DNA of 64,000 nt from Elephas maximus indicus (lineage: Eukaryota > Chordata > Mammalia > Proboscidea > Elephantidae): the NCBI RefSeq assembly GCF_024166365.1, contig NC_064822.1, positions 143,350,823-143,414,822 of the forward strand, in the 5' to 3' direction. Below the pieces are notes generated by a model. That model saw nothing but the letters and a program-made list of their open reading frames with translations. It was not told the origin of the DNA and ran no database searches. Shown piece by piece: positions 1-12,183 of this stretch (positions are counted from its first letter, which is position 1; each line of letters opens with the position of its first letter). The position numbers were made by a program, and so were the translations under genes.

Positions 1-236
1 TTCCTTTGGACACATCATTAGGAAGTATCAGTTGCTAGAAAAGGACATCACGTTTGGTGAAGCAGAGGCCCCACGATGGTGAGGGAAGCCCTCAATGAGA
101 TGGATTGGTACAATAGGAGAGACGATGGACTCTTAATATGTTGTTGATTATGAGGATGACACCAGACCAGTAAATGTTTCATTCTGTTGTATATAAGGTC
201 ATCATGAGTCAGAGTTAACTTGATGGCAACTAGCTA
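1..236 (+). repeat. RTE/BovB-type LINE 3' end
   Basis: The sequence follows the RTE 3' region seen at 9590-9814 and 47480-47695: a TTTGGACACATCATTAGGA-like start, GGACATCACGTTTGGTGAAG, GAGATGGATTGG, TTCTGTTGTATATAAGG and ATCATGAGTCAGAGTTAACTTGATGGCA. The left end is cut by the window edge. It most resembles the variant at 39667-39893, which shares GAGATGGATTGGTAC. Confidence 0.8.
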
Positions 237-1205
237 TCTAATTAGTCTATAAGAGCAAAGAATAATGAGGTAGGGAAAAGGCTTTCTTAAGAAGATTCTT
301 TGGTTTCACCAGCACTTGAGTTGCATCCCATGCTTATTTGACTGAGGTAAGAGACAGATAATACATTTATACGATTCTTCTTTGTAAGCAAATGAGATGG
401 TAGCCAAGACTTTCCTATTCCCTTAAAGCTAACCTGCGAAGTGTGAACCCTGACTTTCCTGATTTTGATTACAGTGTTAGACTAACCTTCATTGTTGCCT
501 TTCAAGTTGGCCATAGAACTTGGCCCCTCCACAGAATGACTCTACTGTACGGTCAGAAGTGGCAAAGCGTAAGGAACTTAGGTACCTTCAGCATCTAAGA
601 ATTCATCTATATTCACGCTTTAAAAGAACATAGTCATTTGATAATAAAGACAGTATTTCCAGTCTGATGTCTAATAGTTTTACTTCCCAGCAGCATAATA
701 CCACTTTGGTCAGGTTGAACCACAGCACAATTTTGCAGCTCCTTCAAAAAAATAATGAAAACAATTGGAAAAATATGATGTACATGCAATGATGAGAAAA
801 TGGTACTATTGCCCAATCCTTCCCTGTAAATGTGAACTATCCTTGGCTCATCTCCACACTGTGTATTTATTATAAGCCCTTACAGCAGGGATTGTGTTTC
901 TTTCAGTTTTTGTAGCACCAAATACACACAGTGGCTATCAATATATAAGTCTGGAAAGTCACTAAAATATTTATAGCATGTCATAAATTTTCTGAATCTG
1001 TACTTTCATCCATGTCTCTAGCCTGAAATATTCTTCAGGACAGTAAGCTGTAACAGGAGATTGAGCTCTAACCCTGTTTCTGCCACTGATGTGATCTGTA
1101 TGAGTAATATTTTAATATTTTTGTTATGATTTTCAAAATACTTTCATATACAGTAAATGATCTATTTTTGACAGTCTTGGATTATCATTTCTAATGATGT
1201 CCCCC
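237..1205. other. No recognised feature
   Basis: AT-rich sequence downstream of LIN7A. The short open frames are not conserved or structured, and no repeat family is recognised. Confidence 0.5.
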
Positions 1206-1446
1206 AAACCACAGAATAGCATAATGGTTAGGCACATGAACTCTTGTGTTAGACTGCCTGGGTTCAAATCATAACTCTACCTGCTAGCTTTGTGACCTCG
1301 GACAAGTCACATAACATGGTTGTGCTTCAGTTTTCCTACCTAGAACAGAAACTACTGATTGTTGAAGGGATTAAATGAGATAGTGCATGAAAGTGCTTAG
1401 CACAGTAGATAGAGCATAGTAAGAGCTTAATAAATGTTAGTTATGA
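1206..1446 (+). repeat. MIR SINE, nearly full length
   Basis: The order of landmarks matches MIR: AGCATAATGGTTAGGCAC, CTGCCTGGGTTCAAATC, TTTGTGACCTCGGACAAGTC, a GATTAAATGAGATA core, AAGTGCTTAGCACAG and CTTAATAAATGTTAG. It is an old tRNA-derived SINE common to mammals. Confidence 0.88.
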
Positions 1447-2329
1447 ATAAATTATTATTTACCTACATTACTGGGGTGTAACTGTGGTATGTGGACAAAC
1501 TGAGAAGCATTTCTGAATGGTGTATTTAGAAAACCAAGCTCACATTAACTGGTGCAGGGGTACTTAATGATTTACGCGGGGAAGAGGGGTTTTTTATCTT
1601 CTTTATATCAGATGTGAAGGAGACCCAACGGACAGTAAACTCTAGTTATTGCTAGAGTAAGTGTTGAAATGTGCCTCACAGTAAGCTCCATGAAGGAACT
1701 ACGTCTGCCTTGTTTCTACTTGTAGGTGCATGATAAATGTTTATTAAATGAATAAACACATGGAAAAGCCTTAAACGTATGTGATTAATTTTTAACTGAG
1801 TTACATTCTAAGAATCAAATATGAAAGGAGAAGCAGGTTTCTGAAATCAGGAGAAAATTTGGTGAGAGTGTCTCTAATTACTTTTAATTCCTTAGTGGAA
1901 ATTTGTTGATACATTTGAAGGGAATTAAAAATATTCTTGATGATACAACTTTTTCTATTAAAAAATAAAACATAATCTTCTATAAAATGTGTAAATGGGA
2001 TTCCATGTTGGACTCAACATTTATAAATGATTCCGTGTTTGGATCACCCCCATCAAAAAATTCAGTGTGATCTCATAAAGAACTACAAAGGTTGAATTTT
2101 ATTCATTTCAAAAAGTTCTCTGAATCTCCAAATATTGTTTCTTTTCTGAATGTCCTCAAACCCTCAAAATCTTTGAAGTGATTTAATTCCAAATTCATGT
2201 ATCTAAAAAGTATTCATCAAGACTCAATTCTGATTTTAACATGAAGTGCAGAAAATTCAAGTGCCAATCCATATAAGCTGGGGAAATTTATGAAATTATC
2301 AACAGGGAAAATTCATTTGTTTGTCCATC

Positions 2330-2480
2330 CACCTATTCAATCATCCATTCATTCAATAAATATCGAGTGCCCACATTGTGTCAGGCATTACATCGGATGC
2401 CAGGGATACAGCAGTCAACAAGGCAGTCACAGCTCTTTTCTCACGGAGTCTGTCATTTAAAGAGGGTCCTGATGGGCGGG
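2330..2480 (+). repeat. Ancient LINE relic (L2/L1M type)
   Basis: It reads ATTCATTCAATAAATAT, GTGTCAGGCATTACATCGGATG, CCAGGGATACAGCAGTCAACAA, which is the common decayed LINE motif ending in a statement of size and a dot-like GGGATACAGCAGTGAACAA box. The family is not certain. The overlapping 81-codon open frames are accidental. Confidence 0.5.
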
Positions 2481-5400
2481 ACTACCCATGTTTTGGGAGA
2501 TCCTGTTATATGCTGGCCTCCCTCAATCTTCAGAGTATTGATTTTTATTTCACAATGTTGTCTAAGTCTGTCCTTACTCACAGGCTCTGTCCATATGACA
2601 AACACAAACTAGCTAATATATGAGAGATCCAGGCATTATTCACACATCCACAAATATCTATAGATGTTTAAAATAATGTAGATGAAGTATCTAACATTTT
2701 GGAGTCCTATGGGCACAGCTGAGTAAAATGAAATAACATTAGTTTGATTTGTTACAGTTGAAAAGTGCATTTGGAAATGGGTGTAATCCATCTCTAGCCA
2801 AGTTCTCTAGAGACAGCCTTGAATGCTTAAAAAGCCCCTGAATGCTAGATTTTGCATCTAGATCTTAGAATTGTCTTAAAAGATAGCAGTAGTTCACATA
2901 AGTAGAGAATTCTCTATTGATTACATGATTGAGGAAGCACAAAAGTCTGTTATTCTTTCCAAAGTCAATTGTAATTTAAGCTCATTATCTCCCTGCAGAT
3001 GTTCTATTTCAAATGGTAACAGACTCAAATTGTAAATGCTCCAATGAGAAGGTTCCAGTTTTCTTCTACTGAAGTATGCTCTCTGTATTTGCCTTAATAT
3101 CATACCAGGAAAGAGCTTAGAAAAAATGTGTCCCATTGGCAGCCAACCTGACCAAGGGAAAGAACTAAAATTCACCAAGTTAAGGAAATTCACTGATAAA
3201 GAATCACAATGGTTTTTCCCTTTAACTTTCAATATCTAATTTGTTTATGATATAAAGATTGGTCAGCAAAAGCAACCTGATATATACTTTAATATGATTT
3301 TTGGCATGCCAGTGGCTCTGATATGACTTTTAATGACAAAGAGCATTAGTGCAAATTGTGGGTTTTTTTTTTTTTTCATAACCCCTGACTTCAGAGAAGC
3401 TTAGAGATGTACAAGGAGCCTAATTCTCTGGGATGGCTAACTCTGATTGAAACTTTATGGGAAGGTTTAAATATAAATGAACTAGAACTTTTATTGTGAA
3501 AATTGGCCTTTTTGCTGGTCATCAGTATATATGATCATTGTGACGTAATCTGTGCTTAGATGACATAGTTGTGATGGGCGCTCCTTCTTCACTTGGAAAA
3601 ACAACTTGGAATACACTTATCTGCACTTAACGTTATGCAAGTGAGGCACAAGATAGCAAAGACTTCTAGAAAACACAACTAGAAAGCATCTATTCCTTTG
3701 ATAGTTGCTTCTGTAACACCGTAACAATATTTATATTGGTGTGAAAATATATGGATAACTTTCATTTTAACCAAACACTTACTGCTAAATAAAAACATTC
3801 TCACCTTAAGCCTTACATTCATACGATGTATTGAAACGGCTGAGATGACCATTTTCTCATTAAAAGGGTGTAAATTTCCCTTTATGAGAACCTTGTGGCA
3901 TTGCCTGAATAGTTAATATTTCTTTGTTAAATGATAACTAAAAATATATATATGCTTTATTGATTTTTTTCATATAAAAATGGGAACTACCTCTCTCAAG
4001 CTGAATAATACTCATGTAACCTCCATTCATTCCCTTTCACCGTGCTTCTCTCTATTGTAAATCTATTTTTACACAACATTCACAGTCCTCACACCCAAGT
4101 TTTTCTAGTAAAAAATGATATGTTTTGAAGGATGGGAATCTGTCACCACAGCAGGACATTGTTGAAATTGGTGTACCTCCTAGTTTCCTGTTTGTCTTCT
4201 GGTGAGTGATCCACTATGAAAAGCAGGCAGAACTTGGCATTGACAATAATGCTGTCCAACAGGACAAAATAAAACCTGCTGGGTAGTTCCAATTGGTTTT
4301 GCTTTATTTTTAAGAAGCCAGTTTCTAAACTGAGCTTCAAAAATTTATTTGGGGGACTGTCTGAAATGTCAAATTTATTGTATCCTGGGAAATTAATTTC
4401 TACATTTGGGAAAGGGGGCTATGCAAATATTTGCCTCAGTTTTAATCATTTATCTCGAATATTTCAGCTGAGCATTTATTCTTCTGTCAGGCACTTTTTC
4501 ATGTTTCAGGTATTTAAGTGCCCAAATAATTACTGTTTCCTATTCATTCCACAAAGTAAAATTGACTTATTTGTCTAGATTTACCATAAGCCAAAAATTA
4601 CAGCTTTCATAAGTGGCTTTAAACAAATCATTTTCTGGTAAATGATACTTTCTGAAAGATGATATTTCATTGTCTATTTACCTACACGAATATGTGTAAT
4701 GGAGTTGGTATGTTTTCCCTCTAAAGGAAGCAACATCTGTTCATTTACAATATTGATATCACTGGTTTCCAATGCCTAATTTTAATAAGAATAATACTTT
4801 GATCTTCGAGTGCCAAGAATATCCAGTTTATATTTGGGGAAACTGATCTAAAGTTTGTATGACATATATATACTCACATGTATTATAACTTGGTTTTGTA
4901 AAGCCCTAAGCTGTACCAGATCAAATACGTTTTTTTTACAGCACATCAGTGTAGGTAGAAAAAGACTAGATTTTTCGAGAGTTTATCAATCAAAAAATAT
5001 AAAACTTAACAACAACAACTAAAAATACTGAGAGCAGGGTTGTATGTATCATATGAGGATTGGTTCAACGAAGCCAGGTCCTTTGCTAGTAGTCTCTTAC
5101 CGACTCCACAACACATGGTAAGAAAAGAACCTAAATTTTTAACAATGCTTTTTGATAATATATATTGTGTGGAATAAATATATATTATATTCTGTTAGGA
5201 TTAATAATAATAGATACAAGCAATCCTTAAATAAAAAATACAGTACTCAAGTTCTCTATCCTTGTTTCTAACAAACTAAAAGTTGAGCTAAAATTGCCCC
5301 ACTCTATTAATATGTAATAAAATCCAAGGAAACACCAAAATAAAAAGTCAATTGCTTCTAGAACCCGAATAGAGTATAAGTATAGTATGATAGCTTGCCA

Positions 5401-6427
5401 TTTTCAAGAGCGGGCTAAAGGTTGAATTTGTAACTAATTGGAATTCCAATTCAGACAACTCAGCAGTATGGTTGTGGACGAGGTCAGGGTGAGGGGAATG
5501 TGCAGGTTTTTTTTGAGTGGCAACAACCTTGAACTGGTGCAGTTTGAACTATAGCCTAACAAGGGGTTTGTTAATCTCTGGAAAAGCTATAGACCAAAGA
5601 TTCACTTAATCCTGGACCTAGAGATTTAGTCAAAAGTCATGGACTTTATTCCTTTTATACCCTTTCAGTCTGCAGACTGGAAAACCTCTCCCTTACACAC
5701 TGAGAAGTCCCACTGCAGTGAGTGGAAGGCCTGTGTGTGTAAAGAACATGTAAGCAATGGGGGTTCAGGCCCAGAGAATGAAGGTGTCGAGTTGCCTCGG
5801 TAAAGAATTTATACACCACATGTTCACAGCTTCTTGACAGGTATAATTAGTAGTGTTGACTTTTCCTTTTACTATGTGCTGGGATTCTGAAGCACGGTTT
5901 CAAATTTGTGACTATCAGATGTTTGATCGAGTAGCTTTCCCTCAAGGACCTGAAAGGGGAAAAAAAGTAATGAGAAATCAGTCATTAATGCTTATTTGTC
6001 AACTACAATATGCTAAATATATCAACAGCTTGTGCTATGTGAGAACAGCAAAGATTACTGTGGGCACTATCATTCATGCATGATCTTCCACGTATGAAGA
6101 AATCATCTGATGTTTAAAAAGGAAGAAATAATCCAATAAGAATGGAAAAGCCACAGTTATTTCTGAAAATGAAACAAAGAACATCAGTTTGGAAACATTT
6201 TAAATATAAAACATTTTTTCCTCCTATTTCCAGATGACTATATTTTTCTTTAGGAAGACAAATAATAGATAACCTTTATATTATATTATATTATGACTCT
6301 TAGGATACTTAATAGTGCATTTGTTGAGATACATGCCTGCAAAGCCTCTCTCTGATAAGCTGTAAGCACTAATATCTCATCTCTGAAGCAGACATTAGGT
6401 CTGACCTTTCCTCCCACAGAGAGGAAA
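2481..6427. other. No recognised feature
   Basis: About 3.9 kb of AT-rich DNA downstream of LIN7A. I recognised no exon, RNA gene or defined repeat. Short runs such as T15 near 3362-3376 and TA-rich patches near 3948-3954 and 5155-5190 are the only simple features. Confidence 0.4.
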
Positions 6428-6433
6428 TTCTGT

Positions 6434-6476
6434 CTCTGTTCCATTCAATGTCAGTTTGACATTGAATGGAACAGAG
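6434..6476. repeat. Perfect 20-bp inverted repeat with 3-bp loop
   Basis: CTCTGTTCCATTCAATGTCA (6434-6453) is followed by GTT and then its exact reverse complement (6457-6476). The hairpin has no mismatches. No element termini or direct repeats around it explain the structure. A template-switch mutation is a likely origin, which is inference. Confidence 0.9.
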
Positions 6477-6977
6477 TAGACAACTGCCCATATGATCAGA
6501 TTTGGGGGAGCAGCAACCCCAAACACCTCCCCTGTTATGGATTGAATTGTGTTCCCCCAAAATGTGTATCAATTTGGCTAGGCCATAATTCCCAGTATCA
6601 TGTGATTGTCCATCATTTTGTCATCTGATATGATTTTCCTATGTGTTGTAAATCCTACCTCTATGATGTTAATGAGGTGGGATTAGTGGCAGTTACGTTA
6701 ATGAGGTAGGACTCAATCTATAAGACTGGGTTTTGTTTTAAGCCAATCTCTTTTGAGATATAAAAGAGAGAAGCAAGCGGAGAGACAAGGGGGACTTCAT
6801 ACCACCAAGTAAGAAACACCTGGAGCATAGCGCATCCTTTGGACACAGGGTCGCTGAGCTGAGAAGCTCCTGTACCAGGGGAAGATTGATGACAAGGATC
6901 TTCACACAGAGTGGACAGAGAGAGGAAGCCCTTGCCTGGAGCTAGCACTTTAAGTTCGGACTTCTAGCCCCCTAGAC

Positions 6978-9814
6978 CTTTCTTCAACAATATAAACGGC
7001 AACTATACACATGAACCTCTCCAGATGGAATACACAGGAATCAAATTGACTACATCTTTGGAAAAGCTCAATATCATCAGTCGGAACAAGGCCAGGGGCT
7101 GACTGTAGAACAGACCATCAATTGCTCATATGAAAGTTCAAGTTGAAGCTCAAGAAAATTAGAACAAGTCCATGACAGCCAAAGTGTGACCTTGAGTGTA
7201 TCCTACCTGTCATGGGTTGAATTCTGTCTCCTCAAAAATATCTGTCAACTTGGCTAGGTCATGACTCCCAGTATTGTATGATTGTCTACCATTTTGTCAT
7301 CTGATATGATTTTCCCATGTGTTGTAAATCCTAACCTCTGCCTGTGGTTAAGGAGGCAAGATTAGATTATGTTAAGGAGGATTAGGGTAGGATGTAACAT
7401 CCTTGCTCAGGTCACATCCCTGATCCAATGTAAGGGGGTTTTTCCTGAGGTGTGGCCTGCACCACCATTTATCTTACAAGAGGTAAAAGGAAAGGGAACC
7501 CAGCAGAGAGGGAGAACCTCATATCACCAAGAAAGCAGCACTAGAAGCAGAGAGCATCCTTTGGACCCAGGGTCCCTGTGCCTGAGAAGCTCCTCAGCCA
7601 AGGGAAAATTGGTGACAAGGACTTTCCTCCAGAGCCCACAGAGAGAGAAAGCCTTCCCCTGAAGCTGATGCCCTGAAGCTAGACTTGTAGCCTAATAGAC
7701 AGTGACAGAATAAATTTCTCTTTGTTAAAGCCATCCACTTGTGATATTTTGGTTTTATAGCAGCACTAGATGACTAAGACATCACCTGAATTTAGAGACC
7801 ATCTCAGGAATAGATTTGACATGTTGAATACTAATGACAAAAGACCAGATGAATTGTGAAATGACATCAAAGATATCATACATGAAGAAATCAAGAGGTC
7901 ATTAAGAAGAAAGAAAAGACCAAAGCAGATGTCAGAGGAGACTCGGAAACTTGCTCCTGAACGTTGAGTAGCTAAAGCAAATGGAAGAAATGATGAAGTA
8001 AAGGAGCTAAACAGAAGATTTCAAAGGGTAGCTCGAGAAGACAAAGTAAAGTGTTATAAAGACATGTAAAGAGACCTGGACTTTGAAAACCAAAAGGGAA
8101 GAAAAGGTTCCACATTTCTCAAGCTGAAAGAACTGAAGAAAAAAATTCAAGCCTTGAGTTGCAGTATTACAGAATCCTAAGGGGAAACTATTAAACGACA
8201 CAGGAAGCATCAAAAAAAGATGGAAAGAACACACAGAGTCACTCTACCAAAAAGAATTGGTGGACATTCAACCACTTCAGGACGTAGCATATGATCAGGA
8301 ACCAGTGGCACTGAAGGAAGAGGTTCAAGCTGCACCAAAGGTACTGGTGAAAAACAAGGTTCTAGGAATTGTCAGAATACCAACTGAGATGTTTCAACAA
8401 ATGGATGCAGCGCTGGAAGTGCTCACTCGTCTATGCCAAGAAATTTGGAGGACAGCTACCTGGCCAACTGACTGGAAGACATCCATATTTATGCCTAGTC
8501 CCAAGAAAGGTGATCCCACTGAATGTGGAAATTATTGAACAATATCATTAATATCACACTCTAGTAAAATTTAGCTGAAGATCATTCAAAAGTGGTTGCA
8601 GCAGTACATTGACAGGGAAGTGCCAGAAATTCAGGCAGGATTCAGAAGAGGATGTGGAATGAGGGCTATCATTGCTGATGTCAGATGGATACTGGCTAAA
8701 AGCAGAGAATACCAGAAAGATATTTACCTGTGCTTTATTGACTGTGAAGAGGCATTCGACTGTGTGGATCATAACAAATTATGGATAATATTGTAAAGAA
8801 TGGGGGTTCCAGAACACTTAATTGTAATCATGAGGAACCTGTACACAGACCAAGAGGCAGTTGTTCAGACAGGACAAGGGGATACTGAGTAGTTTAGTCA
8901 GGAAAGATGTCAGGTCAGGGTTGTATCCTTTCACCATACCTATTCAATCTGTATGCTGAGCAAATAATCTGAGAAGCTGGACTATATGAAGAAGAACGGG
9001 GCATCAGAATTGGAGGAAGACTCATTAACAACTTGCATTATGCAGATGACACAACCTTGCTTGCTGAAAGTGAAGAGGACTTGAAGCACTTACTGATAAA
9101 GATCAAAGACCATAGCCGTCAGTATGGATTACACCTCAACATAAAGAAAACAAAAATCCTCACAACTGGAGCAATAAGCCACATCGGATCAATGGAGAAA
9201 AGATTGAAGTTGTCAAGGGTTTCATTTCACTTTGATCCACAATCAACAGCCATGGAAGCAGCAGTCAAGAAATCAAAGGATGCATTGCATCGGGCAAATC
9301 TGCTGCAGAAGACCTCTTTAAAGTGTTAAAAGACAAAGACGTCACCTTGAAGACTAAGGTGCACCTGACCCAAGCCATGGTGTTTTCAATTGCCTCATCT
9401 GCTTGCAAAAGCTGGACAATGAATAAGGAGGACCAAAGAAGAATTGGTGCTTTTGAATTATGGTTTTGCAAAGAATATTAAATATGCCATGGACTGCCAG
9501 AGAATGAAAAAATCTGTCTTGGAAGAAGTACAGCCAGAATGTTCTTAGCAACAAGGATGGCGAGATTATATCTCACGTACTTTGGACATGTTATGAGGAG
9601 GTATTAATCCTTAGAGAATGATATCGTGCTTGGTAAAGTAGAGGGTCAAAGAAAAAGAGGAAGACCCTCCATGAGATGGATTGACCTAGTGACTGCAACA
9701 ATGGGCTCAAACATAACAATGAAAGGATAGTGCAGAACCAGGCAGTGTTTCGTTCTGTTGTTCGTAGGGTTGCTATGAGTCAGAACTGACTCTTTCACAC
9801 GTAACAATAACAAC
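6978..9814 (+). mobile_element. RTE/BovB-type LINE, 5'-truncated and decayed
   Basis: RTE sequence starts at about 6978 (CTTTCTTCAACAATATAAACGG), is interrupted by an LTR at 7208-7781, and ends with ACACGTAACAATAACAAC at 9814. Short direct repeats agac (6974-6977 and 9815-9818) flank it. Reverse-transcriptase fragments in several frames include QAGFRRG, YLCFIDCEEAFDCVDHNKL and HYADDTTLLAESEEDLKHL, so the motif A aspartates and the YADD box survive. Stops and frameshifts break the frame, for example TGA near 8536. It lacks the N-terminal endonuclease region. It is not expected to be active. Confidence 0.9.
7208..7781 (+). mobile_element. MaLR-like solo LTR nested in the RTE
   Basis: This 574-bp copy starts TGTCATGGGTTGAATTCTG and ends TAGATGACTAAGACA. 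The flanking pentamers are ctacc (7203-7207) and tcacc (7782-7786), each one change from the ccacc of related RTE copies, consistent with a decayed 5-bp duplication. RTE sequence is continuous once it is removed. It includes an AATAAA signal in GACAGAATAAATTTC. Confidence 0.87.
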
Positions 9815-9898
9815 AGACTGTGAGAGAATAAATTTCTCTTTTTTAAAGCCATCCACTTGTGGTATTTCTGTTATAGCAGCACTAAGATGACTAAGACA

Positions 9899-10090
9899 TC
9901 CCCCAACAAATGGTTAATATGTTTGGCTGCTAACCAAAAGGCTTGATGTATGAGTCCAAACAGAGGTGCCTCAAAAGAAAGGCCTGGCAATCTCCTGAAA
10001 AATCAGAAAGTCCTATGGGACACAGTTCTGCTCTGAGCCACATGGGGCCACCATGAGTCAGAGTTGGCTTGACAGACAATTGTTTTTTTC
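9899..10090 (+). repeat. AfroSINE (CACCTCGG-type subfamily), 5'-truncated
   Basis: Landmarks are GGTTAATATGTTTGGCTGC, TAACCAAAAGGC, CAGAGGTGCCTC, GAAAGGCCTGGCAATCT and CACCATGAGTCAGAGTTGG. It starts directly at the right flank of the outer LTR. Confidence 0.8.
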
Positions 10091-10517
10091 TTCTGCTGTT
10101 ACAGAGTCATTTCTTTCAGGGAAAACAGTGGCCTTCAATCTTTGTTTTCAATGCTACTGATATTTTCATTTTAGTGAACACAGAGCACAACATACAAAAC
10201 AAATTTTGAACCAAATTGCTCTGGTTGACATGAAAATGAGGAGCCAGCTTAGTAATTTCTAGTCTGTGCTAACCCTCTCCCATTGCCAGACCTCCTAAAG
10301 CTCTGGATAAGGTACCTCTGCAGGACCCCTGAGACCTACAGAGTAGACTTGAAAACTTGTTTCAGGCTACTGTGTTTCTTCAGGAATTATATAAAAAGCA
10401 TTAGCCTTTTAACTACCATACGACCACCACTACTATAGCGAGCTAAAATTTACTCAGCGCTAATTGCCGTATCTTTGGTTAAAGGTTTTACATACTTTTT
10501 TTCTTATTTAATGGCAC

Positions 10518-10682
10518 TAGGAGCTGTGGTGGTGCAGTGTTAAGCGTTCAGCTGCTAACCAAAAGGTCGGCAGTTCAAATCCAGCAGCTGTTCCTTGGAA
10601 ACCCTGTAGGGCAGTTCTACTCTGTTCTCTAGGGTCTCTAGGAGTCGGAATTGACTCGATGGAAATGGTTTTTTTTTTTTTA
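10518..10682 (+). repeat. AfroSINE
   Basis: It shows AGGAGCTGTGGTGGTGCAGTG, GCTGCTAACCAAAAGGTCGG, CCTTGGAAACCCTGTAGGGC and GAGTCGGAATTGACTCGATGG with a T-rich tail. Confidence 0.92.
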
Positions 10683-11302
10683 CAGACCATTTTACCAAGA
10701 CTTCAATTGAATAACTTGCTTAAGGTCACTTAGCAATTAAGTGACAGCTCCAGAGATTAGTTTCTAATGAATGAATTAATCTTACAGCTGCATGTTCCCT
10801 TGGAAAACAGAGAACATGACTGCTGAGAGAACGGGACTGAGAACAGGTAAGCCTTGTTAAGAATCTTGAGGTCCTTTATCTATTCAGAGGGGTAATAGGC
10901 CTGAAATATATACCAGCAACTGTGAGAGCACCAGACAGCCAAAACATGGGTGACTGAAAGACTCATTAAGAAGAATCACCTGCACCAAACGTTCTGAATA
11001 TTTCCCTCAGTCCCATAATTTATAATTCAACAGATTATAGATGCTTTTTTAATGGAAACAAAAGCCTCTTTTCATATTAGTATGTTTTATTGATCTAATT
11101 ACCTTGCTAACGTAGTTTAGCTATGATGATGAGGTACTTTGAAATATAGGGTGCTGTTTTGGAGGTGAGTTGGGTAATCCTAACTCTAGGCAGGGTGAGA
11201 CTTAGATAAAGACGTCAGTGGCCAGAACTGAATCCCCAGAAAACTCACATGAGTGCATCTAAGGTGTGGGGTAGGGGTACATAAGGGTAGGTTCCATTGA
11301 AC
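10683..11302. other. No recognised feature
   Basis: Between an AfroSINE and a MIR. Nothing recognisable is seen. Confidence 0.4.
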
Positions 11303-11710
11303 AAAGAGGCAGTGTGGTAAAACAGATAAAAGATGAGGTTTTGAAACTCACCTTCCTGGGTTTGAATCCTGGCCTTATCACTTAAACAAAATCCATTGCC
11401 TTCAAGTCGATTCCAACTCATAGCAACCCTATAGGACAGAGTAGAACTGCCCCCTAGGGTTCCAAGGAGTGGCTGGTGGATTCGAACTGCTGACCTTTTG
11501 GTTAGCAGCCAAAGCTCTTAACCACTGTGCCACCAGATACCACTTACTAGCTGGAAAATGTTGTATAAATCCTTATGCCTCAGTTTCCTACTTTAAAATG
11601 AGATTAAAAACCTCATAGGGTTACTGTGGAGATTAAGTAATTTAGTATATGAAGCTCTTAGAGGAATTTTCATCACATAGTAATTGCTGAATAAATGTTA
11701 GTCAGCATTG
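11303..11710 (+). repeat. MIR interrupted by an AfroSINE
   Basis: The left part carries GGCAGTGTGGTAAAACAG and CCTGGGTTTGAATCCTGGC. The right part carries CACTTACTAGCTGGAAAA, ATGCCTCAGTTTCC, GGAGATTAAGTAA and GCTGAATAAATGTTAG. The AfroSINE at 11386-11545 divides it, with atcactta/accactta as likely target duplication. Confidence 0.85.
11386..11545 (-). repeat. AfroSINE
   Basis: Reverse-strand landmarks are TTGCCTTCAAGTCGATTCC, CTATAGGACAGAGTAGAAC, GAACTGCTGACCTTTTGG and TTAACCACTGTGCCACCAG. Confidence 0.93.
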
Positions 11711-12131
11711 TGTTTACTACTTCTGGTCCAGTTTATGCTCAGTAACACTGGGTTCCTTGGATTCACTTTATCAGATTCATCCTCCGGGACCTGGTCCTCT
11801 CATTGACTGGGATGGCAGTTCTAGTAGTGATTCCCTGTATCAGATCATCATGACTGTGGCTGTGTCAGTCATATGGAAGGTATGGTGAACAGCGGACAAA
11901 ATAAAGGAAATGGGAACCTCAAGAGAAGGAGGAAAAGGAAGTTGGCGAGGCCACTGGCAAACTCCAGCTACTCTGCAAATCTGTTAGAATCTAGCATTAG
12001 TTTTGGATGTAATGAATCCTCCCTCCTGGATCCAGCAATAAGAGGTCAGGGAAGCTAAAGATTTTGGTCATGACTTCCTCAGAATACTGATTTTTCAAGA
12101 AATGTTTCTGTTCCTTTTATTTTTTGGGAAT

Positions 12132-12183
12132 CTAGGGTCACCACAAGTCAGAATCAACTTGCCAGCAACTAACAACAACAAAA
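12132..12183 (+). repeat. RTE 3' tail fragment
   Basis: AGGGTCACCACAAGTCAGAA, then TTGCCAGCAACTAACAACAAC. It is the terminal 50 bp of RTE or an RTE-tailed SINE. Confidence 0.75.

Larger units (their letters stand above)
6533..9898 (+). mobile_element. MaLR-like LTR split by an RTE insertion
   Basis: The LTR starts TGTTATGGATTGAATTGTG (6533) and ends GATGACTAAGACA (9898), flanked by a perfect 5-bp duplication tcccc (6528-6532 and 9899-9903). LTR sequence occupies 6533-6977 and resumes at 9815 with GACTGTGAGAGAATAAA-type sequence, which includes a polyadenylation signal. Everything between is a later RTE insertion. It is a solo LTR of an old endogenous element, with no internal retroviral genes seen. 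Confidence 0.87.
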
